Shown here piece after piece: positions 9,994 through 18,809 of a stretch of 64,000 nt of DNA. Origin of the DNA: Gordonia amicalis NBRC 100051 = JCM 11271 (GTDB lineage: Bacteria > Actinomycetota > Actinomycetes > Mycobacteriales > Mycobacteriaceae); NCBI RefSeq assembly GCF_000332995.1, contig NZ_BANS01000007.1:124001-188000 (forward strand), given 5' to 3'. Position 1 is the first letter of the stretch. Every line of letters begins with the position of its first letter. The notes beneath the pieces were generated by a model. That model did not search any database. It was not told the origin of the DNA and was given only the letters and a program-made list of their open reading frames with translations. The translations under genes and the position numbers were made by a program.

Positions 9994-11113
9994 CGGTGGC
10001 CTCCCAGGTCGTTCAGCAACAACTGCGGCAACGGGACGGTGATCGTCTTCGACGTCACCTCGCACCGGCTACCGGGGATCTTCTTGAGCGCTGCACACAA
10101 CGCTCCCGCGTCGGCGCTCTTCACCGCGGCCTTGGGTGCGCGGTAGTCGACGCCGACACCACGCCCCGGACTTTCGATCATGCGGTGGAGCATCGTGAGG
10201 ATTCCCGGGATCTTCCCGAGGATCTCCGGCGATTCCTCCGCCTGGGTACGCACCATGCTGACGATCGGCACCGACGCGTTGAGCACATCCATGATCAACG
10301 GGAAGTTCTCGTTGAAGAGCCGATCCAGCGGATCCAGTGCATCGGCGAGCTTCTCGACGATGGTCTTCACCAGACCCAGCATGTACTCGATCAGTGCCAG
10401 GCCGGGACCCAGCGTCTTGATGGTGGTGGACACGTTGTCCCAGTCGGCATCGACGAACTCGGTGAGCTCCGCGCTGTTCTCGATCAGGGTGCCGAACTCC
10501 CTCATGAAGGTGTCCGGGGACTCCATCAGGTTGCCGAGTTCACGCAGCTGCCGGTTGATCGTCGGTCCGAGTCCGCCCATCTCACGGTCGGCGCCCTCGA
10601 GCAGCGCCTGGAGTGGGAGGCGGCCCGACTCGTCGGCCGTGGTGATGTCCTTGAAGAACCGGGAGAGAACGAGTTCAACGCGTCCGGCACGCTGGTGGGC
10701 TCGGCGGTACGTGACTCCGGGATGCAGGTGCCGTCGAATTCGGTTCCGCCATCGGGGACTTCGGTGTTGACGAGCTCGACGCGACGATCGGTGAGGATCG
10801 AGGAGTTCACGATCGCCGCACCGACGTCACGGCCGAGGGTACGGTCGTCGATCGTCATGTCGACCTGCACCTGCGTGCCGCGCGGGGTCACCGATTCGAC
10901 GGTTCCGATCTGGATACCGCGAATGGTCACTGCCGCACCCGGGTACAGACCGAATGAATTCTGGAAGGCCGCGCAGATGCCGTTGTCCGAACCGCTGTCG
11001 GTGCGGGTGAAGGCGACACTGCAGACGGCGACGACGGTGACGACGATCGTGAAGACGGCCAGCGTGCGACGTCTGGCCGGCGAGATCTTCTGCGGCTGTT
11101 GCGGTGTGGTCAT
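9990..11113 (-). pseudogene. mceD: Mce family protein MceD, split by a -1 frameshift
   Basis: The 5' part (11113 down to about 10680) encodes the membrane anchor and the Mce domain with YPGAAVTIRGIQIGTVESV, reaching PTSVPDAL. There it runs into nonsense residues. The 3' part (about 10675 down to 9990) continues the family sequence in another frame as VELVLSRFFKDITTADESG, then GGLGPTINRQLREL, to a normal stop that overlaps mceE. One extra base near 10675-10685 would restore a 374-residue protein (for example GACGCCGTTGAA in place of GACGCGTTGAA). The start ATG at 11113 overlaps the mceC stop. Either a real knockout of one tunnel subunit or a base missed in the assembly. Confidence 0.85.
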
Positions 11114-12126
11114 CAGCAGATCCGTCCGGGAACGGGCAGGCAGACGTCGGGGAGTTCGGTGGTGAGGCCGCTCTGGTCGACGAGGGCCTTGCCCTCCGGA
11201 CCGGCGAGCTCGCCGAGGCTGAGCAGCGTGGCGCGCAACTGGTCGACGACCTGTGTGGACCAGTCCTCCATCTCCTTGCTCAGGTTCCTGGCCTCGACCA
11301 CCGGCCCGAGCAGCGGCTCGATCTTCTGCTGGTAGGGACCCGAGAGGAAGTCGAAGACGACGCCGACGAGGACCGAGGTCGAGTCCGCGAAGATCTTGGT
11401 CTCGGTCGCCGACGCCATCGTCGACGGCCCGAGGACCGCATACGCCCGGATCACTTCGGTGATCAGCGCCTTGTTGTCGAGCACCGCGCCCACGTATTCG
11501 TTGGACAGCGACAGCAGGTCGGTGATCTGGTTCTTCTGCTCCGCGAACAGTTCGATGATGCGCTGCATGTTGGTCACCGTGCTGCGCACCGATCCGGGTG
11601 CGCCGGCGAGGGCATCCGACGACGCGGACATCGCATCTCGTAGTGCCCTGGTGTCGATCTCGTCGGTCACCTCGACCGCGCTCTTGACGAGGTCGTTGAC
11701 GAGGAACGGCACCGCCGCCCGCGACTGTGGGATCGGTTCACGCAGTGGGTTGGTACCCGAGGGCATCATCGCGAGGTACAGACCGCCGACCGGGGTCAGC
11801 ATCCGCACGCTCACCGACGTCGTATCCCCCACGAAGACATCGTTCTTCACGGTGAACTCGACGTCGACGTGGTCGTCTTCGAGAGTGAGCCCGAGGACCT
11901 TGCCGACCGGGATGCCGGCCACGCGAACGGTGTCACCCGCGCGGAGGTTACCCGACTCGCTGAGCTGCAGATGGAAGGTCTGGTTGCCCGGTGGCTTGAG
12001 GTACAGGATGCCCGTCGTCGCGATGACGATCGCGACGACGGCGATACTGATGGCCGCCCACCACATCTGGGATCTGCTCGACGCATATTCCGAGCCGATC
12101 AGGGTCTTGCTCCTGGTGTCGCTCAT
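11113..12126 (-). CDS. mceC: Mce family protein MceC
   Basis: Third Mce subunit, 337 residues. One N-terminal transmembrane helix (about 21-43) precedes the Mce domain with NLRAGDTVRVAGIPVGKVLGL (about 55-75 onward), then the helical arm. The ATG at 12126 overlaps the mceB stop (ATGA), and the stop shares one base with the mceD start. The longer open frame upstream to 12210 is not used, because it would run through the end of mceB and adds no family residues. Confidence 0.87.
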   Translation of the reverse strand: MSDTRSKTLIGSEYASSRSQMWWAAISIAVVAIVIATTGILYLKPPGNQTFHLQLSESGNLRAGDTVRVAGIPVGKVLGLTLEDDHVDVEFTVKNDVFVGDTTSVSVRMLTPVGGLYLAMMPSGTNPLREPIPQSRAAVPFLVNDLVKSAVEVTDEIDTRALRDAMSASSDALAGAPGSVRSTVTNMQRIIELFAEQKNQITDLLSLSNEYVGAVLDNKALITEVIRAYAVLGPSTMASATETKIFADSTSVLVGVVFDFLSGPYQQKIEPLLGPVVEARNLSKEMEDWSTQVVDQLRATLLSLGELAGPEGKALVDQSGLTTELPDVCLPVPGRIC

Positions 12127-13139
12127 CGGTCCCCCTTGCACACCGTGAGGGCTCGGCCGTTCATGAGCACCGTCGCGGCAACGGGCATCGAGAAGGTCCC
12201 GTTGCTGCACGACGACGCCGGATTCGCCTTCGGGATGAGCTGATTCAGCCCCTCGAGCACGCCCGGCAACATCGACAGCGACTTCACCGCCGCGGTGGTG
12301 TCCGGGATGACCTCGGAGATCTTCTGCGTCACATCATCGGTGGTGCCGGTCGCCCCGAGGCCCATCAGCGAGAGGGCATCGGTGACCCGCAGGATCTCGG
12401 AGAGTTCGATCGAGCCCTTGCCCATCAGGGACAGGAACTCCTCCATACGGGTGGCGATGGGGATGAAGATCGAGTGGAAGACCTTGAGGATCGCGGCGAG
12501 ATTCGCCGAGCGGCCGTTGATCTCCTTCGAGATCCGTTCCAGGTTCCCGACGATCGTCTCCATCACCGCGGTCCGGTCACTGGCGTAGGAGGTGAGCAGC
12601 GAGACGTCCTTGAGCACCGGCGTCATGTCGCTGCTCCCACCGTCGATGAGTGCGACCAGGTTGGTCGCGAGACGGTTGTAGACCTCGGGATCGGCCGCGC
12701 TGAGCAGCGGGCGCAGGCCGTTGAACACCGTGGTGATGTCGAAGGAGTCCGCGGTGTTGGTGACGAGTGCGCCGTCGGCTACCGCCGGCGCGGCCTCCTC
12801 GCCCCGGATGAGCTCGATGTAGCGCTGCCCGGTCAGGTTCTGGAATCGGATGGACAGCTTGTCCGAGGTACGCAGTCGGTGTTCGTCCTGGATGTGGAAG
12901 GAGACCTCCGCACGGGCGTCGTCGGTCAGGTCGATCCCGGTCACCTTGCCGATCTGGACACCGCGCAGACGGACGTCGGCGTTCTGGGTCAGACCGAAGA
13001 CGTCGCCGAACGTGGCACGGTAGTCCACGGTCTGGCCGGCCACGGGACGCTGGATGGCCTGCACGATCAGGGTGATGATGAGCGCGGCGGCAACACCGAG
13101 GATGGCGAGCCGGATGGCGGCTTGGCGTGGACTCTTCAC
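12123..13139 (-). CDS. mceB: Mce family protein MceB
   Basis: Second Mce subunit, 338 residues. A hydrophobic anchor (about 8-28) is followed by the Mce domain with LTQNADVRLRGVQIGKVTGIDL near 50-70, and TGQRYIELIRG near 102-112, a motif typical of MceB. The C-terminus has a small cysteine-containing segment (SSCSNG and TVCKGDR), likely a disulfide outside the membrane. It overlaps mceA by ATGA. Confidence 0.88.
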   Translation of the reverse strand: MKSPRQAAIRLAILGVAAALIITLIVQAIQRPVAGQTVDYRATFGDVFGLTQNADVRLRGVQIGKVTGIDLTDDARAEVSFHIQDEHRLRTSDKLSIRFQNLTGQRYIELIRGEEAAPAVADGALVTNTADSFDITTVFNGLRPLLSAADPEVYNRLATNLVALIDGGSSDMTPVLKDVSLLTSYASDRTAVMETIVGNLERISKEINGRSANLAAILKVFHSIFIPIATRMEEFLSLMGKGSIELSEILRVTDALSLMGLGATGTTDDVTQKISEVIPDTTAAVKSLSMLPGVLEGLNQLIPKANPASSCSNGTFSMPVAATVLMNGRALTVCKGDR

Positions 13140-14170
13140 CGCTGTTCCCTCTCCGTCGGTGCTTCCGTGGTCTTCGCCAGTGCGGCCAGGGGTTGTCCGA
13201 ATGCCGGGAATCCCTGCAGGAGGATCTCGGTGTCGAGGTCAACGCGGTCGCCACGACGATGCAGTGCCCCGTCGGCGCCGTCGAGCAGGCGCTCGACCTT
13301 GGCCGGCGTGATGCCTTGCAGCCCTTGGTTGAGCGGGACGATCAGGCCGAGCATCACGTCCATGAGACCGGCCATCGGGGCGAGCGCGCCCACGAGACGC
13401 CCGGCGAACGAGAAGACCAGGTTCGAGACCTCGACGACCGTGCCGTTGGCCAGTTCGACCTGAGCCGGATCGTCGAGATCCTCGACCGAGGCCAGCGAGT
13501 TCAGGATGCCGATGGCCGACGGGGTGAACACCGCGGCTCCCTCGGAGGCATTGGCGATCTTGGGCAGCAACTCACCCATCGACAGGTTCATCTTGCGCTG
13601 CATGGTCCGCAGCATCACCAATCCGGATGCCATCAGCGGCGCCGACGCGGCGGTGAGCTCGGCACCGGCGTCGAGTGAGGTCGCGAGGTCACGATTGACG
13701 ACGTCGATCATCAGTCGTCCCGAGTCCCGCATGATCGTCGTGATGGTGTCGTCGGACGCCCCGTTGCCGAGATCGAGAACCTCCGCGGGACGCAACGGGT
13801 CACCGGACCCGGTGGGAACCAGTTCGACTGCCGTCGAACCGAACACGGTGCCCGAGATGAACCGGACGTCGAGCTCGTCGGACAGTTCGCCGAACCGCTC
13901 GTCATCGACCGAGAGGGTGATCAGCTGACGACCCGGCCCGTGCGGACGATGGTCGACGACCTCGCCGACCGTGAGCCCGTGCAGCCGGACGGGTGTCGCT
14001 TCTCCCACACCGTCGCCGAGGTCGGAGACCACCAGGGCGAATCGCACGCCGTCGGCGGGAGCCGGCGTGACCTTCTGCCACACCACGACCGCGAGGACCG
14101 CAACAAGCGCGAGGACGACGAGACCACGGATGCGGTATCCGCGGATGCTGGGTTCACGATGCGAGCTCAT
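13136..14170 (-). CDS. mceA: Mce family protein MceA
   Basis: First Mce subunit, 344 residues from the ATG at 14170. The membrane anchor lies near 13-30, then the Mce domain (about 40-120, ATPVRLHGLTVGEVVDH) and helical arms. The start lies five bases after the yrbEB stop, with GAGGAG spanning the junction, which argues for this ATG over the open frame that runs on to 14641 inside yrbEB. It lacks the long C-terminal tails of some mycobacterial MceA proteins. Confidence 0.87.
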   Translation of the reverse strand: MSSHREPSIRGYRIRGLVVLALVAVLAVVVWQKVTPAPADGVRFALVVSDLGDGVGEATPVRLHGLTVGEVVDHRPHGPGRQLITLSVDDERFGELSDELDVRFISGTVFGSTAVELVPTGSGDPLRPAEVLDLGNGASDDTITTIMRDSGRLMIDVVNRDLATSLDAGAELTAASAPLMASGLVMLRTMQRKMNLSMGELLPKIANASEGAAVFTPSAIGILNSLASVEDLDDPAQVELANGTVVEVSNLVFSFAGRLVGALAPMAGLMDVMLGLIVPLNQGLQGITPAKVERLLDGADGALHRRGDRVDLDTEILLQGFPAFGQPLAALAKTTEAPTEREQR

Positions 14171-14175
14171 GCTCC

Positions 14176-15048
14176 TCACCCCGCGAAATCGATTGACGAT
14201 TCGAGACCCCACATCAGCAGGGTGAGGACCATGTCGCAGACGGTGATCGCGACGAGGCTGGCGCGGATCGCCCGGCCCGATGCCACGCCGACGCCCTCGG
14301 GCCCGCCCGACGCGTAGAAGCCCTGGTACGCGTGCACGAGGGTGACCACCACGACGAACACCGCAACCTTGATCAGCGAGTACACGAGGTCGACAGGCTG
14401 CACGAACATGTCGAAGTAGTGCTGATAGGCGCCGGTCGCCTGACCTTGCACCGCGGTGACCGTGAGTTTGGTGGTCGCGAAGCCGAGCGCGAGCGCGATC
14501 AGGTACGCGGGGATCACGGTCAGCACCGAGGCGATCACGCGCGTCGACACCACATACGGCACCGGATCGATCGCCTGCGCCTCGAGGGCATCGATCTCCT
14601 CGGAGATCCGCATCGCGCCGACCTCTGCGGTGATCCGGCACCCGGCCTGTGCGGCGAATCCGACCGCGGCGATCAACGGCGCGAGCTCACGGGGGTTGGC
14701 CAGCGCCGACATGGCCCCGGCGAGCGGACCGACACCGAGCATGTCGAGAACCTCGAAGCCGATGATGCCGATCATCGCGCCGGAGACGACACCCATGAGC
14801 GCGAGAACCGGTGCCACACCGCCACCGACGATGACCGCGCGTCCGTTGCCCCAGGCGAGGTCGGTGAAGATCTCGGTGGTCTGACGACGGTGTTTGGCCA
14901 GCGCATGCCCGACACCGCGCAGCGCCATCCACACGAAATGGAACTGGCGTCCCAGAGCGTCGACCGGTTCCCACGCGCGCTCGATCGAGCGCGTCCAGCC
15001 GAACCCGCGACGCCGGTACACGGCGGGTTCGTTGATCTCGGTGCTCAT
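14176..15048 (-). CDS. yrbEB: MlaE/YrbE-type permease B of the Mce importer
   Basis: One of the two transmembrane permease subunits of the Mce lipid transporter, 290 residues. It shows the MlaE domain with five or six helices, the conserved AQAGCRITAEVGAMRISEEIDALEAQAIDP region near 149-178 (the coupling helix to the ATPase), and GGPEGVGVASGRAIRAS near the end. It would pair with YrbEA and the unlinked ATPase MceG, which is not in this window. It follows yrbEA after 55 bases. Confidence 0.92.
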   Translation of the reverse strand: MSTEINEPAVYRRRGFGWTRSIERAWEPVDALGRQFHFVWMALRGVGHALAKHRRQTTEIFTDLAWGNGRAVIVGGGVAPVLALMGVVSGAMIGIIGFEVLDMLGVGPLAGAMSALANPRELAPLIAAVGFAAQAGCRITAEVGAMRISEEIDALEAQAIDPVPYVVSTRVIASVLTVIPAYLIALALGFATTKLTVTAVQGQATGAYQHYFDMFVQPVDLVYSLIKVAVFVVVVTLVHAYQGFYASGGPEGVGVASGRAIRASLVAITVCDMVLTLLMWGLESSIDFAG

Positions 15049-15103
15049 CGACTATCAGTCACCTCGACCCAACACTTCTTCGCGGCATCACTTGTACTAC
15101 CCG

Positions 15104-15925
15104 TCACAGGAATCGAATGGGAACGAACATCATGGTCAGCTGGGTCAGCGCGAGGTTGATGACGACGCAGGCCAGGATGCCCAGCACGACTGCGGCATTC
15201 ACGCTGTCGGCGACACCCTTGGGCCCGCCCTTCGCCTCCAGCCCGCGGTGGCAGGCGATGGCCGCCACGACGAAACCGAAGACCACCGCCTTGCCGAGGC
15301 AGATCAGCAGGTCGGTGATCGAGGCGAAGCTGCCGAACGACAACCAGTACGAGCCGGGTGCGACGCCCTGACCCAGGGCGGCAACAGCGAAGCTGGAGAG
15401 GATGCTCATCAGGATCACGAGCACCGAGAGCGCCGGCGCCACCACCGACATCGCCACGAGGCGTGGTGCGACGAGACGCTGGTGAGGGTCGATGCCCATG
15501 GTGCGCAGGGCGTCGATCTCGTCGCGAATCGTCCTGGCGCCCAGGTCCGAGGCGATGGCGGAACCGCCGGCTCCGCCGACGAGCAGTGCCGTGGCCAGCG
15601 GTGCGATCTGCTGCATGACCCCCATACCGCCGACGGCGCCGGCCATCGAATTGGCGCCGACGTTGGACGCGACACTGCCGATCTGGACCGCGATCACGAC
15701 CCCCATCGGGATGGAGATGAGGATCGCCGGCCAGAGTGAGACCGACACGAAGAACCAGCCCTGAACGAGACTCTCGCGCAGGGGGAATCGGCCGGTCACG
15801 ATCTCGGCCACGGCGATTGCCGACGACCGCGTCGTCATCCGGATCAGTCGGCCGAACGTGCGGACCGATCCGAGCACATAGGTGACGGGACCCGAACGCG
15901 CGACCCCGATGCTCGCAGTGCTCAC
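15104..15925 (-). CDS. yrbEA: MlaE/YrbE-type permease A of the Mce importer
   Basis: First gene of the mce operon, 273 residues from a GTG at 15925. It has the MlaE fold with a conserved SAIASDLGARTIRDEIDAL coupling region near 126-144, the motif TMGIDPHQRLVAPR, and GGPKGVADSVNAAVV close to the C-terminus. It is divergent from the monooxygenase gene, with the operon promoter in the gap. Confidence 0.92.
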   Translation of the reverse strand: MSTASIGVARSGPVTYVLGSVRTFGRLIRMTTRSSAIAVAEIVTGRFPLRESLVQGWFFVSVSLWPAILISIPMGVVIAVQIGSVASNVGANSMAGAVGGMGVMQQIAPLATALLVGGAGGSAIASDLGARTIRDEIDALRTMGIDPHQRLVAPRLVAMSVVAPALSVLVILMSILSSFAVAALGQGVAPGSYWLSFGSFASITDLLICLGKAVVFGFVVAAIACHRGLEAKGGPKGVADSVNAAVVLGILACVVINLALTQLTMMFVPIRFL

Positions 15926-15986
15926 GACACCCCGTCAACTGCGCTCCGACACTCCCCCCGGCCACGAAATGTGACCGAACGCACGA

Positions 15987-16016
15987 AGCATAGGGAGCCG
16001 GGATCCTGCCGGGCAA
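15987..16016 (-). promoter_or_regulatory. putative mce operon promoter
   Basis: Read on the reverse strand, TTGCCC (16016-16011) and TATGCT (15992-15987) lie 18 bases apart, about 60 bases before the yrbEA GTG. This is a fair sigma-70-like match in a region free of genes. Bases 16017-16408 between this and the monooxygenase hold no convincing gene. An open frame runs through them, but its residues have no coding character. Confidence 0.4.
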
Positions 16017-16408
16017 GCCTGATAAGTCACGTGCAACAAGATTGGGGCCCGGAAACTGACCGTGGAGTAGGTATGACCGCGCACACGTTCGAACCGCCTT
16101 GGCCGCACGGTTTTTCAGCGGCCGTGGCACCTGGCCTGCGGGTTCACTCCGACCCCGGAGTCTCGCCGCCGTCCAAATCCGACATCACGCGTAGTCACAT
16201 CGAACCCTCGACTGTGTTCTCGGTCTCATTTCCCGACGGCGGCCCGTTCGGCTCACCTCGGCAGGTCCGGGAGTGCCGTCGTGCGGTCCGGCGACGCGAC
16301 ATGGGGCATCGACGGCGGGCTCGGCGAAACCGCCACGCGAACCCGCGACACTCCCCTAACGTCACGACCTACCCCCATCCCCACCCCTATCCCATAGGAG
16401 ACCCACCC

Positions 16409-16729
16409 ATGTCCGAAGTGATCGTCGTCGCCACCATCTCGCCCAAGGCCGGCGAGGAGCAGGCCGTCCGCGACGCGGTTCTGGCCGCCATCCCCCAGGT
16501 GCACGGCGAACCCGGCTGCGGGAAGTACGCACTGCACGAGGCGACGGGCGACTCGACCGATCTCGTGATGATCGAACGCTGGGAGTCGTTCGAGGCACTG
16601 TCGACGCACGGCAGCGCACCCGCGCTGACCGAACTCGGCAAGAAGATCGGCCCGCTGCTGGCCGGCCCGCTCGACGTGAAGACGTTCAGCGCCGTTCCCG
16701 CTGGTGACGCGGACAAGGGCGCCATCTGA
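16409..16729 (+). CDS. antibiotic biosynthesis monooxygenase (ABM) family protein
   Basis: Small dimeric alpha-beta barrel protein of 106 residues, related to cofactor-free quinol oxygenases and to YgiN-like proteins. Typical features are VVATISPKAGEEQAVRDAV at the N-terminus, HGEPGCGKYALHE near 38-50, and MIERWESFEALSTH near 58-71. The true substrate is unknown. TAGGAG at 16395-16400 is a clear ribosome site for this ATG, even though the frame is open far upstream. A strong terminator follows the stop. Confidence 0.85.
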   Translation: MSEVIVVATISPKAGEEQAVRDAVLAAIPQVHGEPGCGKYALHEATGDSTDLVMIERWESFEALSTHGSAPALTELGKKIGPLLAGPLDVKTFSAVPAGDADKGAI

Positions 16730-16745
16730 CACCCTGACGCGACAA

Positions 16746-16777
16746 CGCCCTCGCCCGAATCCACTCGGGCGAGGGCG
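16746..16777 (+). terminator. terminator hairpin after the ABM gene
   Basis: CGCCCTCGCCCGA (16746-16758) pairs perfectly with TCGGGCGAGGGCG (16765-16777) around a six-base loop. It begins 17 bases after the ABM stop codon and has no T-run. Confidence 0.85.
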
Positions 16778-16838
16778 CCTGAACCTCTCGAATCCCCGGC
16801 GCCTTGTTGATTCAGCGGACAGGCACGTGCTAGACCGG

Positions 16839-16852
16839 TATAACGATCGTTA
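16839..16852 (+). promoter_or_regulatory. palindromic operator overlapping a -10 box of the thiolase operon
   Basis: TAACGATCGTTA at 16841-16852 is a perfect 12-bp palindrome, 70 bases before the thiolase ATG. A -10-like TATAAC (16839-16844) overlaps its left half, so a bound repressor would block RNA polymerase. The TetR gene at 18108, second in this operon, is the obvious ligand-responsive candidate. Confidence 0.6.
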
Positions 16853-16921
16853 GATAAAGTGACCGGCGCCATGCGGTGCTCGGTCACGTCCGCGACACCA
16901 CATGCTCGAGAGGAAACCTTC

Positions 16922-18115
16922 ATGCCCGAAGCCGTCATCGTCGACGTAGTCCGCCTCGCATCCGGAAAGGGCAAGCCCGGTGGCGCCCTGTCGGAGACCA
17001 AGCCGGTCGAACTGCTCGCCCACGTGCTGCGCTCGCTCGTCGAGCGCAACGACATCGACCCGGCCATCGTCGACGACGTGATCGGCGGCTGCGTCGGCCA
17101 GGCGGGTGAGCAGGCCCTCAACATCTCGCGTACCGCACTGCTGTCGGCCGGTTTCCCGGAGTCCGTCCCGGCGACCACCGTCGATCGCCAGTGCGGATCG
17201 AGCCAGCAGGCCGCCCACTTCGCCGCACAGGGCATCATCGCCGGCGCCTACGACGTCGTCATCGCCGCCGGCGTCGAGTCGATGAGCCGCGTGCCCATGG
17301 GCTTCTCCACCGCCGGCCGCAGTCCGTACGGTCCGAGCATCGAGGCCCGTTACCCGGAAGGCCTTGTCAACCAGGGTGTTTCGGCCGAACTGGTGGCCGC
17401 GAAGTGGAAGTTCGACCGCGAGGCACTCGACACCTTCGCCGCCCAGTCCCACCAGCGCGCCGCTGCCGCCGCTGCGGACGGCTTCTTCGATCGCGAGATC
17501 CTGCCCATCGACGTGGTCAACGCCGCGGGTGAGACCTTCACGCACAAGGTCGACGAGACCGTGCGCGCCTCCACCACCGCCGAGGGACTGACCGGGCTCA
17601 AGTCGTCGTTCTACAACGAGGATCTGGCCAAGCGGTTCCCGGAGATCAACTGGCACATCACCCCGGGCAACTCCTCGCCGCTCACCGACGGCGCATCCGG
17701 TGCCCTCATCATGAGCGACACGATGGCGTCGAAGCTGGGCCTGACCCCGCGCGCCCGTTTCCACTCGTTCTCGGTCGCCGGCGACGACCCGATCTTCATG
17801 CTGACCGCACCCATCCCGGCCACCCACAAGATCCTCCAGCGTTCGGGGCTGTCCATCGAGGACATCGACGCCTACGAGGTCAACGAGGCGTTCGCGTCGG
17901 TCCCGATGGCCTGGGCCCAGGAGTTCGGCGCCGATCCCGCCAAGCTGAACCCGCGCGGCGGTGCCATCGCCCTGGGTCACGCACTCGGTTCGTCGGGCAC
18001 CCGCCTGCTGGGCACCCTGGTCAACCACCTGGAGGCAACCGGCGGCCGCTACGGCCTGCAGACCATGTGCGAAGGCGCCGGCATGGCCAACGCCACCATC
18101 ATCGAACGTGTCTGA
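16922..18115 (+). CDS. acetyl-CoA acetyltransferase / 3-ketoacyl-CoA thiolase
   Basis: Thiolase of 397 residues that cleaves (or condenses) 3-ketoacyl-CoA. Catalytic residues are visible: Cys91 in DRQCGSSQQ, a His in AIALGHALGSSG near 352, and a second Cys in TMCEGAG near 384. The NEAFA motif lies near 320. The substrate-binding loops resemble those of actinobacterial FadA thiolases of lipid or steroid breakdown, but exact specificity cannot be read. The start is the ATG with a GAGAGGAAAC ribosome site. The TetR gene overlaps its end by eight bases, and an acyl-CoA dehydrogenase follows. Confidence 0.92.
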   Translation: MPEAVIVDVVRLASGKGKPGGALSETKPVELLAHVLRSLVERNDIDPAIVDDVIGGCVGQAGEQALNISRTALLSAGFPESVPATTVDRQCGSSQQAAHFAAQGIIAGAYDVVIAAGVESMSRVPMGFSTAGRSPYGPSIEARYPEGLVNQGVSAELVAAKWKFDREALDTFAAQSHQRAAAAAADGFFDREILPIDVVNAAGETFTHKVDETVRASTTAEGLTGLKSSFYNEDLAKRFPEINWHITPGNSSPLTDGASGALIMSDTMASKLGLTPRARFHSFSVAGDDPIFMLTAPIPATHKILQRSGLSIEDIDAYEVNEAFASVPMAWAQEFGADPAKLNPRGGAIALGHALGSSGTRLLGTLVNHLEATGGRYGLQTMCEGAGMANATIIERV

Positions 18116-18773
18116 GGCAGCCAAAACCGCTGCTGCCAAACGGTTCACGATCGACACCGAGGGACACGACTGGCGGCGGCGCGAACCCGTGCCGCTGCCG
18201 TCGACCCTCGTCGCGGCGAAGCACGCGTTCTACGAGCGCGGGTTTCACGGGACCTCGATCCGCGACATCGCCTCGCGGGCCGGGGTCTCCCTGCCGACGC
18301 TCTACTACCACCACGACAACAAACTCGGCATCCTCGTGGAGTTGCTCGAAGCGGCGATGACCTCGGTCCTCGCCTGGGTCGGAGCAGCCATCGAGGAGGG
18401 ACGTACGCCGAGCGAGAAGCTGTCGAACGCGATCGAGTCCATCGTCCTGCACATGACCAGCGACCTCGAGCTGGCCAGTGTCGCAAGCGAGTTCCGTCAT
18501 CTCGACCCGGAGGACCCGCGCCGCGAGCCCTACATCGCGATGCGGACCGAGACCGAGACCATGCTCGCCGACGTCATCCAGGCGGGCCTGGAATCGGGCG
18601 AGTTCCGGTTCGACCAGGACGTCAAGGACGTCCTGCGCTACCTGTTCGGCGCCTGCCAGGCGGTGACCACCTGGTACCGCCCGTCCGGTGCGCGGACACC
18701 CGCCGAGGTCGCGGCGTCCTACGCCCTGATCGCGCTGCGGGTCGTCGGCGCGCAGGGCACGAACGACGACTGA
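18108..18773 (+). CDS. TetR/AcrR family regulator of the thiolase operon
   Basis: Regulator of 221 residues starting at a GTG (18108) inside the last codons of the thiolase gene, which indicates translational coupling. The HTH covers about residues 30-65 (GTSIRDIASRAGVSLPTLYY). The C-terminal domain resembles the TetR_C regions of regulators that sense acyl-CoA (KstR2- or FadR-like), by context rather than by a diagnostic motif. It probably binds the palindrome at 16841-16852 and thereby controls its own operon. Confidence 0.85.
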   Translation: MSEAAKTAAAKRFTIDTEGHDWRRREPVPLPSTLVAAKHAFYERGFHGTSIRDIASRAGVSLPTLYYHHDNKLGILVELLEAAMTSVLAWVGAAIEEGRTPSEKLSNAIESIVLHMTSDLELASVASEFRHLDPEDPRREPYIAMRTETETMLADVIQAGLESGEFRFDQDVKDVLRYLFGACQAVTTWYRPSGARTPAEVAASYALIALRVVGAQGTNDD

Positions 18774-18809
18774 CACATCCATCGCAAACTCACGAAAGGG
18801 AGAAAAGCC

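Noticed and set aside
15971..16408. Open frame that would extend the ABM protein by 146 residues
   Set aside because: The residues are Arg/Pro/His-rich noise, and a clear TAGGAG site stands before the ATG at 16409.
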